A DNA stretch of 64,000 bases, from the NCBI GenBank assembly GCA_008711295.1, contig VUYV01000041.1, positions 932,729 to 996,728 on the forward strand, in the 5' to 3' direction. Both the position numbers and the translations under genes were made by a program. Below the pieces are notes generated by a model that was not told the DNA's origin, made no database searches, and saw only the letters and a list, made by a program, of their open reading frames with translations. Shown in pieces: positions 48,086 through 60,652 of this stretch (position 1 is its first letter; every line of letters begins with the position of its first letter). The stretch is from Anarhynchus alexandrinus. Taxonomy: Eukaryota > Chordata > Aves > Charadriiformes > Charadriidae.

Positions 48086-48126
48086 GGCCACATTGACTCT
48101 GTGAGGGGCCACATTGACTCTGTGAG
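48086..48126 (+). repeat. Two-copy tandem duplication (21-bp period)
   Basis: GGCCACATTGACTCTGTGAG occurs at 48086-48105 and again, identical, at 48107-48126 with a single G between. The perfect identity suggests a recent event. Confidence 0.93.
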
Positions 48127-49538
48127 ACTCATTATGGCTAATGGTATTCTGGATATCCAAGACTTGTGTGTCTCTATATGCCTGGGATTCTGCCTCTCCT
48201 TAGCCACACACTGAAATTCTGTCTTTTGTAATCAGCCTTTCCTTAGTTCTTTCCACCAGAGAAAGTGTGGATGGCAGATTGGATTAATGACTGTATTAGC
48301 CTCGTACTTCTCCAATCAGAAATTCAGTTAGTAACAGCAAGAATGGCAGCGGGCAAATATACTAGGTTATCTATTTGGCATTAAGGTTATTTGTATACTT
48401 CTAAATGCTGCCACCCTACTCCAAATTTTAGTCTGGGTAGATGTAGTCTTTTAGATCTGTCATTGTTCATTTAACATTTCACAAAACTTGAAAAACAGTA
48501 ATAACAGGTAAGGTGCTGTTTTTTCATTCTTACATATTTGGACATGATGCCTTTGTTCTACATGCTTTTTTAAATTACCTTTTTTACTTCCATCCTTGTG
48601 TTATCACTTTAAGTGATGATCCTGCTCTTTGTATATTTGGAAAAAGATCTTTTTCTAACCAACTGTTGTTGTAGCTTTTTATGGAGGAAAGAAGCATGAT
48701 CCATAGAAGATAAATGTAACAGAAGTACTAAATTCATAATGTTGTGAGATTATGGATTTTTTCTCTTTTTGTACTGCTTGGTATCTGTGTTTATGGATAT
48801 TACTACTACTGCACATATCATTCCTTAGGCAGGTTTTCAAAAGCAAAACCAAATTCTGCATTCAATCACAACAGATATAGCAGGAATGTGCTGTGAAGTT
48901 GAGCATTATTAGGTAGCTATTGGTGCTCATGCCTTAGATAAGCTAGATGGGAATTTGTCTTCACATTTCTTTTCCCAGTTAGCATTCAAAGGGGGCTATA
49001 CGCATACTGGAGGTTTCTACAATAGCTGGAGGAAGAAACCCTTCTCTGCCTTTCAGAGAGACATAGAATCGCAGATAGACACCTCAGAAGCATCCCAGTA
49101 ATATTGGTGTGAATGTCTACTATATCTCCCTAATGAGGAATCAAATATGCTCTCTATATGCTCCTTTCTTAGCTTATCCCAACTTGTTCTTCAAGTTTCA
49201 AAGTTTAAGTGCATAATTCCTTGATAGGAAGGGAATGAAGATATCCCTTTAGAATCTTTGTATCTTACACATATGCTGCAGGGAGAATTTCCTTTACCTC
49301 TGGAAATCTTCACTGCCAAAGAAAGGTGGAGGCTGGATCTACCTTTAATTATTGTCTGCACTCCATTCCAATAGTAATTTCATGTTACCATGATAAATTT
49401 TAAACTCATGGAATATAGATCACACCTGCAGATCTTGTATAGGTAACAATCTTGCAAAACCCTGGCCTTTTGCTGAAATAAGATTTGTTGGATTAACTTC
49501 ATCACACACCTATAAAGAGGAAGAACAACCTATGGTTG

Positions 49539-49770
49539 TCATAGAATTGTCTAGGTTGGAAGGGACCTTTAGGATCATCGAGTCCAACCATTAACCTAAC
49601 ACTGCCAAAACTACCAGCAACACGTCTACCTGTCTTTTAAATACCGCCAGGGATGGTGATTCAACCACTTCCCTGGGCAGCCTGTTTCAATGTTTGATAA
49701 CCCTTTCTGTGAAGAAATGTTTCCTAATATCCATCCTTAACCACCCCTGGTGCAACTCATCTTCTCTGTT
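49539..49770 (-). mobile_element. CR1 LINE 3' tail, antisense
   Basis: On the plus strand it reads CATAGAATTGTCTAGGTTGG, AGGGACCTTTAGGATCATCG, AGTCCAACCATTAACCTAAC and CCCTGGGCAGCCTGTTTCAA, the reverse of the typical CR1 tail. About 230 bp remain. The ATTAACCTAACAC block matches the tail of the copy at 21531-22190, so both likely belong to one subfamily. Confidence 0.93.
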
Positions 49771-50901
49771 TTGATCACAGGCAATGCATATTTGCATGAG
49801 ATCCACCTATTAGGAGACTTCAAGGTAACAGTCCATAGATATGTGCACTCAAAGTTTCTTACTGAGATACATTAAATTTTGCATAAGCTGCTGAAGGAGA
49901 AAGTAGCTTATCATACATAACTCTACTTCATTATCAGACCACTGTGTAGGATTGAGACCTACTTGTACAGTAGCCACTCTGAGTATAGTAATAAGTAAAC
50001 GTTGTATAATATATAACCAAACTCATAATATTTACTATATTCAATATTTCATGTTAAATAGAAATCACCAGTTGAACAGAATCAGCATGGAAATAAAATT
50101 ACTATTCAATGAAGTTCCCCAGTTTTCCAGACTTACACTGTTTATGGCCAAGACTGTAAACAAATCAAGGTTAAAGAAAACAGGTGGAATAAGGTGCTTT
50201 AAAGCCTGAACTTGAGTAACATACTTAATCCCATGAACTGGTTGACCACAAATTTTGTTGTATTATTTATACTGAGGCAACTAAACAGCAGGGATCAAAA
50301 CAAGACAAGCACTTTCCACACATTCAAACATGAAATGATTTTAAGTCACGTTTCACACTGATACAACAAAAACACTTAAATAAGCAATTGGAATTGTATA
50401 CACAATAAGCTTTAAAAATACAGTCACTATTAATTGAATGGATAATCCCTCTGCCCTACTCCTTTTTAAATTGAAGAAAAAATATTTTTTTTTATTATGA
50501 CTATTTTCATTTTGAATTTTTAACTCTCAGTAGCTAAATGCAATAGCTGTTTTAATACTGAAAAGACAGAAGATCATCTACATCATCTACTTTTGTCAAT
50601 GTAAGACCTACAGCTGCACTTGCTCAGAAAGAATCCTAGAATGCATTTTTTTGTGTTGTTTTTCCATGTACAACTTTCGGGTACCTTATTATTTATTAAT
50701 TATTTATTATGCTTTAAAATGTTAATTTCTAAAAGGTTTTTTTCCCCACTGCCACTAAAGGCAAATATTTGAATTTACTTTCCTTGAAGTAATTTGAAAA
50801 TGTATCTAAAATTCGGCAAAGTAGTGTAAATAATAGGTAAAGCCATACATGAAAAAGAAAGAAATTCTTTTTACAGGATAATATATCTCATATAACAGTG
50901 G
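49771..50901. other. Intron 1 stretch, unassigned
   Basis: AT-rich intronic DNA between a CR1 tail and an LTR. No gene recognised. Confidence 0.6.
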
Positions 50902-51626
50902 TGTCCTGGTTTGAGGTAAAACAAAACCATATTTCTGTTCAGTAATTTTACATTTTAGCTAAGCCTCTTCTAACTACTGAAATTAACAGCATATTGTGGA
51001 GACACTGTTTGTTCTCAGGATGATGAAACCTGATTAGCTGTAATTTATGCCAAGGAATGATATGCAGAGAGGCTCTTGCTTATACTTATTGTATAACACC
51101 CAAGGCCAGCTAACTTTGGGTTTTGCCCCATTGGAGGGTTAGAAGCGGAGAAGTGTAGAGGGATGGCATCTGTGGGGAGGAGTGGACAGGACAGGTGACC
51201 CAAAACTGACCAACAGGGTATTCCATGCCATCTGCCTCATGCTCAGTATAAAAGCTGAGGGATCAAAGGGTCAGTCCTCTTTCCTCAGTGGCTGGCATTT
51301 GAGGAGGACTCTGTTCGTCTGCCTTTGATCCCTGTGCCTCCATTCCTGAATCCAGACCCAGAATCCAGCTCCCGTCCATCACTGAGTCCACTCTGGGACT
51401 TCCCCAGTGCCAGCTGGTGACGTGGTTGTCATCCTGGGAGCTTGATCCAGTTTTGTATATATTTCATTATTTCCTTTTTATTATTTTATTATTCATATTT
51501 CATTAAAGTAGTTTAGTTTCTTCTAAATTCATGAGTCTCTTTATCTCTCTCGTCCCTGTCCTTGGAGAGAGGGGTGGGAGAGAGCATCTGTTGTTCACCT
51601 CAGTGGCCAGTCTGGCCCAAACCACA
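50902..51626 (+). mobile_element. Solo LTR (about 725 bp) of an avian ERVL-like element
   Basis: The element starts TGTCCTGGTTTGAGG and ends in TGGCCCAAACCACA. It has a TATA box (TATAAAA, 51247-51253) preceded by GTATTCCATGCCAT and CTCATGCTCAG, and an ATTAAA-type polyadenylation signal at 51502-51507. A T/A-rich stretch and a purine-rich GGAGAGAGGGGTGGGAGAGA block follow. The promoter core is nearly the same as in the LTR at 16710, but the 5' part differs. Five-base flanks (AGTGG and AGAAG) match only partly, so a target-site duplication is not clear. No viral genes lie next to it. Confidence 0.85.
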
Positions 51627-54377
51627 AGAAGTAGATTCCATCCATTCCAAGAGGAATCCGTAGAAAGAAAAAATATCACATTTACTAAAATGAAGCGCTT
51701 CTATATTTGATAAGTAACATTATTAATTTATACAGGTTAGAGCAACATGGTTGTCAATTTGATTTATTTGTGCATAAAATAGAGAATGGGAGCTATTTTG
51801 CTGCTGTTCACAATAAGTAATATTATTATTTTGTGTCTGAATAACTGATGATACACATTACTGTGTAAAAGTTTTCATTTTCAAAAATGCTTTGTGAAAT
51901 TGTCCATATATTTTGTATAAGCTCAGTTTACATGACTGAAAATGTGTATGAATGCAAGCAGAGCACTAATGAATATAGGAGCCTGGCTATGTGCTCTAAT
52001 AACTTTAGGCAATGTGTTTCTGTCAGATTAACAACAATAAACATGGAAATCTGGGGTGATTTTGGCTCAGAACAATACAAATTCCTGTAATATGTATTTA
52101 TTCTGTGAAACACAGGGACAATAAGGAAACTAGATTTATCTGAGCTGCTTGGTGTTTGCCACCAACATCGACGGGAACAGAATGAAGCTTAGGATTTCCC
52201 ACTATTAAAACCAACCAGGCAAGATGAGATTCACTGCTTCTGTAGTCCTGAAGAGCCAGGGGGTCTCTCAGAAGAGCTTCCAAAGATATTGAAGACTTGG
52301 GAAAGAAGGTGGGGAGAGGAGTGGGAGGGGTGAGGACTGGGCGTATGCTAAGCCTCTCTCAGCCCTCAACAGGGTTTAGACCCTAAAATACGAAGGCGTG
52401 AACACCATGTGCTTTCCATCTTCTCTGGAGGAACTGATTCCATCCAGACAGTGTCATCCTCTTCCTTGCCGCTTCATTTCAGAGAGGAAATAAATTCCAA
52501 AGACAGTTACCAGTCAGTTGTCAGATAAGGTTTAAGTGAAACCAGGGGGCAGACAGACACTGATGTCATCAGGCAGCTTTCTACGGCTTTTAAAGACTCT
52601 TATCATTGTTTTACAACAATATTTTCTTTTCAGCTTGGCAAAACTACCATATAAAGACCATAAATATTAGAGCATGGATAACTGAATAATAATTAAACAA
52701 TAATATAAGAATAATGAAATAATATAATGAAAGTATACATACAGAGGGGAAATATGATGGAAACATTTAAAGTTGTGATGGACATTCTGTGCATGTATGC
52801 ATGGCTCTTGTACTGTTGACAGGGAGTGTGCCTGTGTGATGAAGATTGGCTGAATTAACTTCTGATTTCCTTGCTTTTGTGTTCATATGTGTGTAACAAC
52901 AGCCACTTCACAATTATTTTTTTTGCTTATAGCAAAAAGCATAGCAAAATAACAAATCAATCAACTAACCATCTTTTTCTTTAGTCTGTCATTTTCACAT
53001 CACTTTTGAAATGCCACTCTTTATATGTAATTATCTTCAGCTCATAAAAAAGAAAAAATGTTAATTTTCTTACCAAGTGAAGAGTATTTCCAATTAAGAT
53101 TTGACAGGAGTTCAAAAGGTCAATATTTTTTGTCCACAGTGAGAGCAAAGTGTAATAAGAAGGTCTTTCTGCTTTTGGTAGTAGTGTAAGTAACATTAAC
53201 AGACTTCAGTTTCTTTGTGCCTCACTTTGGCAAGTTATAATGGAAAAAACTAATTGCTGATCATGTTTTAATTCAGAGTTTTAATTCATCATTGACTGAA
53301 AACTGATTTTTTTCACAAAAAGTAGGTTCAATTACTTTCTTAAAATTCGTTAAGTGATAGAAAGATTTTCCTAATTTAGTGGGTATACATAGGAAAAAAA
53401 ATGTCGTAAATTACTAATGTATGTAAAATTTAGAAGCTTGGTTATTGACTGCATCAAAGAATTAGGAGAAGCATGTTTTTGAGAACATTCAATATTAACT
53501 GTAACCTAAAGAGCTGCTAATCTTCTGTCAAATCTTCTTTTCTGGAGGTTGAATGGTAATTTGTTTTGTTCCAAGTTCTCCTTAGTGTTGCTTTCACAGT
53601 AACTATTGAAGTGTTTTAATACACAGATAAATCAATATGTTTGACAATTGCTCATATATTGTATGTGTTTATGATGCCAAAGAAGGGCTCTCTAGGCTTT
53701 TTCTCTTTCTCCACCCCACCTTTCTACGAAATTAGCTGTTTTTTTATGGTGCTAATACACCACTATACTTTTGCCTTTGTGTACTCTGATTACAAGAGAA
53801 GAGCTTTAGATGAACTATTCAACACAGCTGGCAGTTTTAGGGTGTAAGAATATCTATTTACAGACTGTTCAATTTGAATTTGGCTGTCAGTTATTAGGGC
53901 ATAAATATCTAGTGTATATACTGAACCTGAACTCATTTTGTAGAAAATAATGTTGCAATACCGTAGCAATGCAAGACCTCCTAAGAGGGGGTTTCTGCGC
54001 TGGCCCAAGGGAAAAGAGATGCCTGTAGCAAAGTCCTGCTCATGTCTCCTGTGTTCTTTAGTTTGATAACCAAGTTCTGGTTTTGAGCATGTCTTTCTGT
54101 ACTGTTTGGGAACTGACAGTGATTCGTCTGTTCATCCTGTCTCATCTCTCTGAGTCATCAGGATTTACTCGCTCTCCTTTGTCTCCCAATCTGAGTGTCC
54201 TGAGAAGCTTCACACAGGGGCATTGATATACTTATTAATAAAGTTTCAGTTTAAAAAAAAAAAAAGTCAGTGTATTTTCAGTTGAAAAATATTTCCTAAG
54301 ACCAGAGACAGGAAGTACAATAATGCATTAAAGAGTGCCTGGATTAAAGGAGAAAATTAGGGGAGAAAAGAACTAGG

Positions 54378-54434
54378 TTTTTGCTGGGGTTTTTTTGTTT
54401 GTTTGTTTGTTTTGTTGTTTGGGGTTTTTTTTAA
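54378..54434 (+). repeat. (TTTG)n / GT-rich low-complexity tract
   Basis: GGGG followed by T runs, with four to five GTTT units, then GGGG and eight T. Confidence 0.85.
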
Positions 54435-55621
54435 GGCCTAATGCATCATGAATAATATATGAATTCATGGATCCCTTACATTTTTAAAAAACAACCAGCA
54501 GGCAAATATTAACAACTGTAAACCAAAGCAAGCAGGCAAGCAAAACCATGTAAATTAATATTCTGGTCGTTTATGTATTTATTTTAATATTTGAGGTATG
54601 ACTTTCTATACCTCTTTCATTTTTCTGCTTCATTCTCCTGTAAGCTGGTACAAATCAAAGGAAGAAAGTAGAATCCAATAAATAAGAAAATAACTAATAA
54701 AGTTTTATGCAAAAGTATAAAAGAGTTTCTAGAATATCGATAGATAAGGACTCCTTTCCTTCCAATAGATAAGGACAGCCTGTCTTCGCCATATAAATAA
54801 CATCTGTTTATTATGGAAGAGCTATCGTTCATGAAGTTAAAATAATTTCTTTTAATTGGAAAGATTAGAGTGTCTTTCATAGCTGGAAGTTGCCTTCTGT
54901 AGAAAAGAACATCTGTAGACTTCTGAGTAGATTAAAAAAAAATTACTTCATTTTTTGCTTCTTTGCACCCAAGAAAATATTTCAGTCCTGTTCTTCCAAG
55001 AAATTAAATTGCAGGGTGAGGTGAGGCACCCAGAACTATGTAGAATTACGCTCACTGCAGAACACAATGTGTCATACAAATAATTCTGTATGCATGATTA
55101 CTTATGGAAAAACAACTGTTTAAATTTATGAGCTAATTAATCATTCAAACATACACAATGAAAAAGAGACCAGTCTGCAACACCAGTATTCCATTGGTAA
55201 TAAAAACAGATTCAGTAGTAAAGAATTCTTAAAAAGCATATGTTAAGCATAACGCCATTTTATTGATGTAGGTCATGAAAAATATCAGTATGAAAAACTC
55301 TTTTTACCTATTAGTTTCAGATTATTTTCTTTAAACTGCAGCACTTGATTCTAAGGTATGAAGTGAAGGGAAAATATTGCTTGCCAATGACTGTTTAACA
55401 CTGTATAAGAAACTGAAGAAAACAGACTGTGATTCAGGACTCATAATCTTGTGTCCTGGAAATTGTAATACTAATGATTGAAAACTGTGTTACAGGATAA
55501 AAAAATAGGTAGGAAATTGCTTCCATAAAGGATACAGTCAGCTTCAAATATAGTCAGTTAGCTAAAACCTGCAGGTACTCAGTATTCCTCTGGTATCCAA
55601 TTTCCAGGCTTTGGTGCTTCG

Positions 55622-55676
55622 TTTTGTTTTGGTTTGGGGTTTTTTGGGGTGTTTTTTTTGTCATTTTTTTTTTTAG
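55622..55676 (+). repeat. GT-rich low-complexity tract
   Basis: Alternating T runs and GG/GGGG blocks ending in a run of eleven T. Confidence 0.85.
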
Positions 55677-56374
55677 ATTAGCAGTCACATTTTTCTACTT
55701 TGAAATAAAAAATCTCCTTTACTGTTTTGTGAACGATCCATAATAGATCATGAAACTGGTTCCACCAGACATATAATGAAGCTGACTGTAAAATAAGTGC
55801 TGTAAAATACAGAAAGATAACAACAACAAAAAACAGAAACAAAATTTATTAAACTTTTGTTTTATATCTATGTAATTTATTTAAAAATATAATTGGTTAA
55901 AATGGGAGCTAAAATATCAGGCCAAGTAAAAAGAACAAATTAACTATCTCTTTAAAGGGTATGACTTGATCTCACTAATCTTGTGTTTGAATATGAATCT
56001 AGACTAACTGGCCTAAAGTCAATGAATATATACTTGTGAAAAAAGTAGTGCAAAATCAGATTATAACCTCAGTGTAATTACCACAGTCATACTGGGAGAA
56101 CAGATCTAATTGAAATGACAGAATAGTTATCAGTCTTTGAGACTGCCCTACATAAAGATCATGACTGGTATAAAGATGAATGTGTAAAATCACATTTATG
56201 AATAAATTATATTGATATCAACATGGCATTTTAAGTTCTAGTCAACATAATTTGTCTCTTAAAGCTTAATCACACTTGCTGCAGTGATCTTTAGATTATT
56301 TATATGTCAAATTTCTGACATTTCTGTATTTGCCAAGCCAAAAAAATAACTTTAAAATTGTGCTTTATTTGCAG

Positions 56375-56455
56375 CATCTGGCGAGGACCAAATATAAACT
56401 GCACAGACAGCTCAGGTTATACTGCTTTACATCATGCAGCTTTAAATGGACACAA
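56375..56455 (+). CDS. ANKS1B: ANKS1B exon 2: start of second ankyrin repeat
   Basis: This 81-base exon follows the acceptor TGCTTTATTTGCAG and ends at a strong GTAAGT donor. Its first base completes Ser45 from exon 1. It then encodes residues 46-71 and two bases of Lys72: [20 protein letters not shown], then AALNGH. The [13 protein letters not shown] segment (59-71) is a canonical ankyrin signature (the TALHxAAxxGH pattern). IWRGPN is a sequence shared by ANKS1A and ANKS1B just before the repeats, but C-T-D-S-S-G-Y-T-A fits ANKS1B better. Reading frame and phase agree exactly with both neighbours, which strongly supports the exon. Confidence 0.95.
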
Positions 56456-58619
56456 GTAAGTGCCTTGCATTTAGTTTTTATGTAGAATGGTATTTAACTT
56501 AAAAATACATAACATAGCACTGAGAATTTCACAGAAAGTTGACAAACCCTGTCTTATTAAAATCGTCTTATTTCCCATGGGGTATGTTAATATAAGAATT
56601 TTTGATGCTGTCATTGATATCAGCATGTAGTAATAAAAAATAGGAAAAGCAGTTTAGAAGTTATTGATTCTGTACTGGTTCTTCCAAACTCTTGCTTGAT
56701 TTTGAGTAAATTTATTGTTGTTATTGCTAGTGGTGGCTCTAATGCTTTTTAGCTAGTGGGAAATTACAACAGAAAATTTTGTAGTATACTTGTGTGTATA
56801 TGTACAAATGTATAGTGCATGGAATGTTTAAGGAAACAATATTGTGGAACAAAAGACCAGTATAGCTTAATCATTATCAAATTAAAAGTAGCATGATAAG
56901 AATATTTAGTAATTATACACTTGAAAGCAGAAAAAAATGGCTATTACCTAGTATGGGACCTTGTAGCTTTTCCCTCCCTGCTGTCCATCCAAGTTACCAC
57001 ATGCATGCCTCAACGAACTTGGGGAAAGCCTGCAAAATCCCCACTGAGGTGTACTGCACAGACATACCAGTCCAGGTGAAATCTTTAAGTCAGTAAAAAA
57101 ATGGAAACTTGCTACATATTTTGTTATTACACCTTGTGATTTGTTCTGCGTTACTTCTGTTATTACGTGTTGCCCCTTGCCATGTTTCCTCCATTGTATT
57201 ATGCTGACGAATGCATGTTGTTAATAAGGCAGAACAAGAAAGAAAGATTTTAACGAGGTCTATAAAGTTCTAGTGGGATGGACCCCACTGTAACCAAGGT
57301 AAGAGCTGCCCCACTTAATGCAGTCCCACTATCTTGTTTGTAAACTGATGGTGTTAACTCTGTCTGGATTTTCACTGAGGAAAATTTTTACTTAAGGCTT
57401 TGGGTTATTCCTCCGTGGGAGATAAGGAACTGATCAAAACCCAACTGAATCTGAGAGTGATTTGCACTAGCTTTAATGTATTTATGGACTGTCCGTAAGA
57501 TAACATATGAATCCGTAACAATTATATATTTAGTTTACTCATTTAGCAATTTTTACATTCTTGCTTGAAAAAATTAAAGCTTTAGGATGTGACTTTAATT
57601 GTAATCTAGAAGCCTGCATGTTTTCTTTAGATGAGGTTAATCTTTTGGTGAATATAGGATATTCTGTTTCTGAATAAATAAATGAAATTAAAGTACTGTT
57701 AAACTAGATGTTGTTCATTTTTCAAAATTTCAGTTCTGTAGTAAAAGTCAGAATAGTCCATTAATATATTTCACCTCCATGGAATTAGGTCTAAGTCCTT
57801 AATATGGTCTATTAAACTCAGCCTTTTTTAAAAAGGGAGAAAATCGCCTTTCTCTTGTTTATAGTTTATGGATTGTTTCTGTGCCATTGGCACCATTTCT
57901 TGTGCTGTTGCACATTTTTGACTGACAAAAGCCCAAGCCTTAGCTTGCAAAGATTGCTAGTTTCAAATAGGCGAAAACTGATTTTAGTATGTTTAATACT
58001 GACTATAAACCAATAGTTAGCCAGCAAAGTAAAAATATTGCTAAATCTATCTCTGAATCTATCAGAGATTTCAAGTGAATCCTAGCAATATGAACTATTA
58101 AATCCCAAAACATACAAAAGCCAAATAGCATTTTCAGACAGTATTGGGCAAACTTCTGCTGAGGTCAGAGATAACTTCAAGATATGGACTTATGTACAGC
58201 ATCAGATATAACTGCTGCTTTTGAAAAGGTCATAATGGCCACTGGCTGCTGTGACCCTTTACCCTCAGAGCAGGGTACGTAGCAGTTCTTGACATCACAT
58301 ATGTAGCTTGTCATAGTAAAGTAAACTGAAATACATCATGAGGTATTTCATGAAAAATCATGATGGTTCAGGACCTGCTGCTATCCAAGCCATCATACTG
58401 ACCTTGCTACAATGGTGGCACTGTCAGCAAGAGAACTGGACAGATGCTTGGTGGTTGTAATTTTGTTAGTGACCGCAAATAACAAACAAACAGCTTTACA
58501 CTGTTTCAGATTTGAAACTTGATATTCAAAGTCAATATTGGGTACAATCTGTTGACATGAGAGCCTTTCCACTTAGGAGAAGTTCTTGTCCTTTGAAAAC
58601 TTCTGGGGTTTTAATTTTC

Positions 58620-58647
58620 TACACTTTACATTAGGATGTAAAGTGTA
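58620..58647. repeat. Perfect hairpin, 12-bp arms and 4-nt loop
   Basis: TACACTTTACAT (58620-58631), loop TAGG, then the exact reverse complement (58636-58647). It is too short for a microRNA precursor. Confidence 0.88.
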
Positions 58648-58889
58648 AAAAAATCTCATTACTTGAGAGATTTCAAAGTTTTTCAGCAAAAGTGAGAACA
58701 TAAGACTTAATGAACCAACCAATAATTTGTGGCTGGAACACTTGTTGGACATCGGTGTTCAAGTCCCTGCTTGATCATTGAGTGTGATGAACTCCCTCCT
58801 CCTTGGTTATTCTGGGATAGTTCTCTTTCCTTTTGAAACTAGTCTGCTTTATGTAAGTAATTAAGTCATATCTGGGCCAGGGACTTGAA

Positions 58890-58956
58890 TCTCAGTCTTC
58901 TTAAGTAATTTTACTTAGCCCAGTAATGTTACTGGGCTAAGGACTCTCAGTCTTCT
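58890..58956. repeat. 13-bp hairpin flanked by 12-bp direct repeats
   Basis: The hairpin arms CTTAGCCCAGTAA (58914-58926) and its exact reverse complement (58929-58941) enclose TG. On either side lies the direct repeat TCTCAGTCTTCT (58890-58901 and 58945-58956). This arrangement fits a template-switch during replication. Confidence 0.85.
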
Positions 58957-60652
58957 CCTGTCTGAAATTTAGTTCTACAAAATGAAAAAGTTCTGACAGA
59001 GCACTAAAAAAGACTCACCCTAGAGAAATGTGATGGGTCAGGGCATTCTTGAAGGATGAAGGAGACCTAGGTTCTATTTTGTAGCTTGAATCTTGCAACA
59101 GACTCTTCCCAATAGTTGCTGTATATTATTATCTATAGATTTCAGTTGTGGAGGGGTTTTTTTTGTTGTTTTTTGCTGTTCCCCTCACACGTATTTCAAT
59201 TTCTCTTTCCTTTGATTTCTGTCCCTTTCAAATTATACTGTATCCCTAGCCTTCATTAGACCATCTACCGCAAGACCAACTATTACAACATGAGAAGTCT
59301 CTCAAACCTTATTTGTGCTAAGAAGTCTCGGGAGTCACTCTTCTGGAACTTTTGGCGTAGCAAAAGTCATTCTCTAGTGCAGCTCTTCTTTCTTGGTTGT
59401 TTTCATGTTATTTGACCTTGTCAGGAGTAAGCAAAATTCAGTTTAAAGTCTCCCTCAAGGCTTAGATGTGATGACTCCATTATCTCTATGATTTCTTTTG
59501 GAGATGATTGGGAGTTCCTTTTGACCTGGATATATTCACTCTTACTTGCCACATTTTTGTCTCAATAGGCAATTAAATAAGGTTCCATCAAGGAAAACAA
59601 TTGCCTCAGGATTTACTTTCTGTCTTAATTTGTAGTCAAGGCCTTCGTTTGTAGTCATAACATAGGCTGCACCTAGCTTCTTCCACACTCCCCCTCCAAG
59701 ATGTTTTGAGCAAAATTGTTAAAGGACAGAGTTTCCATATTCAGAAAAATGTGCATAGAACTGCCCACACTGGATCATAGATGCTATTAACTTAATAACT
59801 AATGAGGCCTGACTGTGTCAAACTATGAGAAGACAAATGGAGATGTAAGACAGAATTGATTTAGTTTTTCACATTCTTGATAACCAATGATCATACCACA
59901 TAACTGATTTTTAAGTTTAAGCTTTGAAGTTAAGTACAGGAGACTACTTAAAAATCAGGGATGCAATATACCAGTTTATACTAATCTTTCATTTAATGTA
60001 TCATAAGCCACACTGAAAATACTGAAAGGAGTATAATAAGAATTAAAATAATGAAAATAACTTTTTTCCTCACTGCTCTCAGGAAGCTGGGTGCGGGAGA
60101 GGAAAATAGAACCAGTTATTCCATAGAAGATAGTATATATCTAACTATATCATCATTAAATTGTTTCCTCCAAAAGAACTGCCTTAAAGGAGAAGAAAAC
60201 CTGTTACTTTTAGGTCTCACTGCAAGAACAATGTCCGTAAAGCTACCCTGTTGTCTCCCTGCCTCCAGAACTCAGCAATGATGGCGATAGGAGTACTTCT
60301 CTGCCTGTAGTGCCTGGAAGGTTTGTCTTGAGGGACATGCACGTGGCCTTGACTGGCAAATTCTAAAAATGATTCCATGGCCAGGTGATCCTGTTGAAAG
60401 AAACAGATGTTAATATTATTGATGGGTATTCATAAAAAATAAGAAACATTACAATGAATAACATTTTGACTATGTTTTACTATCTATTTCATTCTTAGAA
60501 ATGATTGGTCTTTATTTTTGTAGCTGTCTCACTTGAAATACTGTTTTTTTTTCTGTTATTCAGGGTAAAAATTTTGGTAATATGTATGTTCATGTAAAAA
60601 CTTAATAAAATAAACTTTCCGTCGATTTTTAGATTTACTTCCTGTTTTCCAG

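Larger units (their letters stand above)
39159..49538. other. Intron 1 stretch, mostly unassigned
   Basis: About 10.4 kb of AT-rich intronic DNA without a recognisable gene, CR1 or LTR. It holds a TA microsatellite (41706-41721) and two short tandem duplications (42802-42838 and 48086-48126). The segment 39750-40200 is less AT-rich and has a 92-codon open frame, but this resembles no protein I know. Confidence 0.55.
2204..56374 (+). other. ANKS1B: ANKS1B intron 1 (about 54.2 kb)
   Basis: The intron runs from a GTAGGG donor after codon 44 to a pyrimidine-rich TTTGCAG acceptor at 56368-56374, in phase 2 (AG joined to C gives Ser45). It is AT-rich and carries CR1 LINE fragments on both strands, two solo LTRs and a partial LTR. 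No other exon could be recognised inside it. Rare alternative or non-coding exons cannot be excluded without transcript data. A very long first intron is typical of this gene in vertebrates. Confidence 0.9.
51627..56374. other. Distal intron 1, unassigned
   Basis: AT-rich DNA up to the exon 2 acceptor. Low-complexity G/T tracts occur at 54378-54434 and 55622-55676. The segment 52240-52600 is less AT-rich and might be a conserved element or an unrecognised repeat. No exon found. Confidence 0.55.
56456..60652 (+). other. ANKS1B: ANKS1B intron 2 (about 4.2 kb)
   Basis: GTAAGT donor to TGTTTTCCAG acceptor, phase 2. AT-rich, with no CR1 or LTR recognised. It contains two perfect hairpins (58620-58647 and 58914-58941), a GT-rich tract (59153-59178) and a possible ancient repeat remnant near 59755-59790. 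Confidence 0.9.

Noticed and set aside
50902..51626. Complete endogenous retrovirus
   Set aside because: No gag, pol or env-like sequence lies between or beside the LTRs. The LTRs are solitary.
58620..58647. microRNA precursor
   Set aside because: The 12-bp stem is far shorter than a pre-miRNA hairpin of roughly 60-80 nt.
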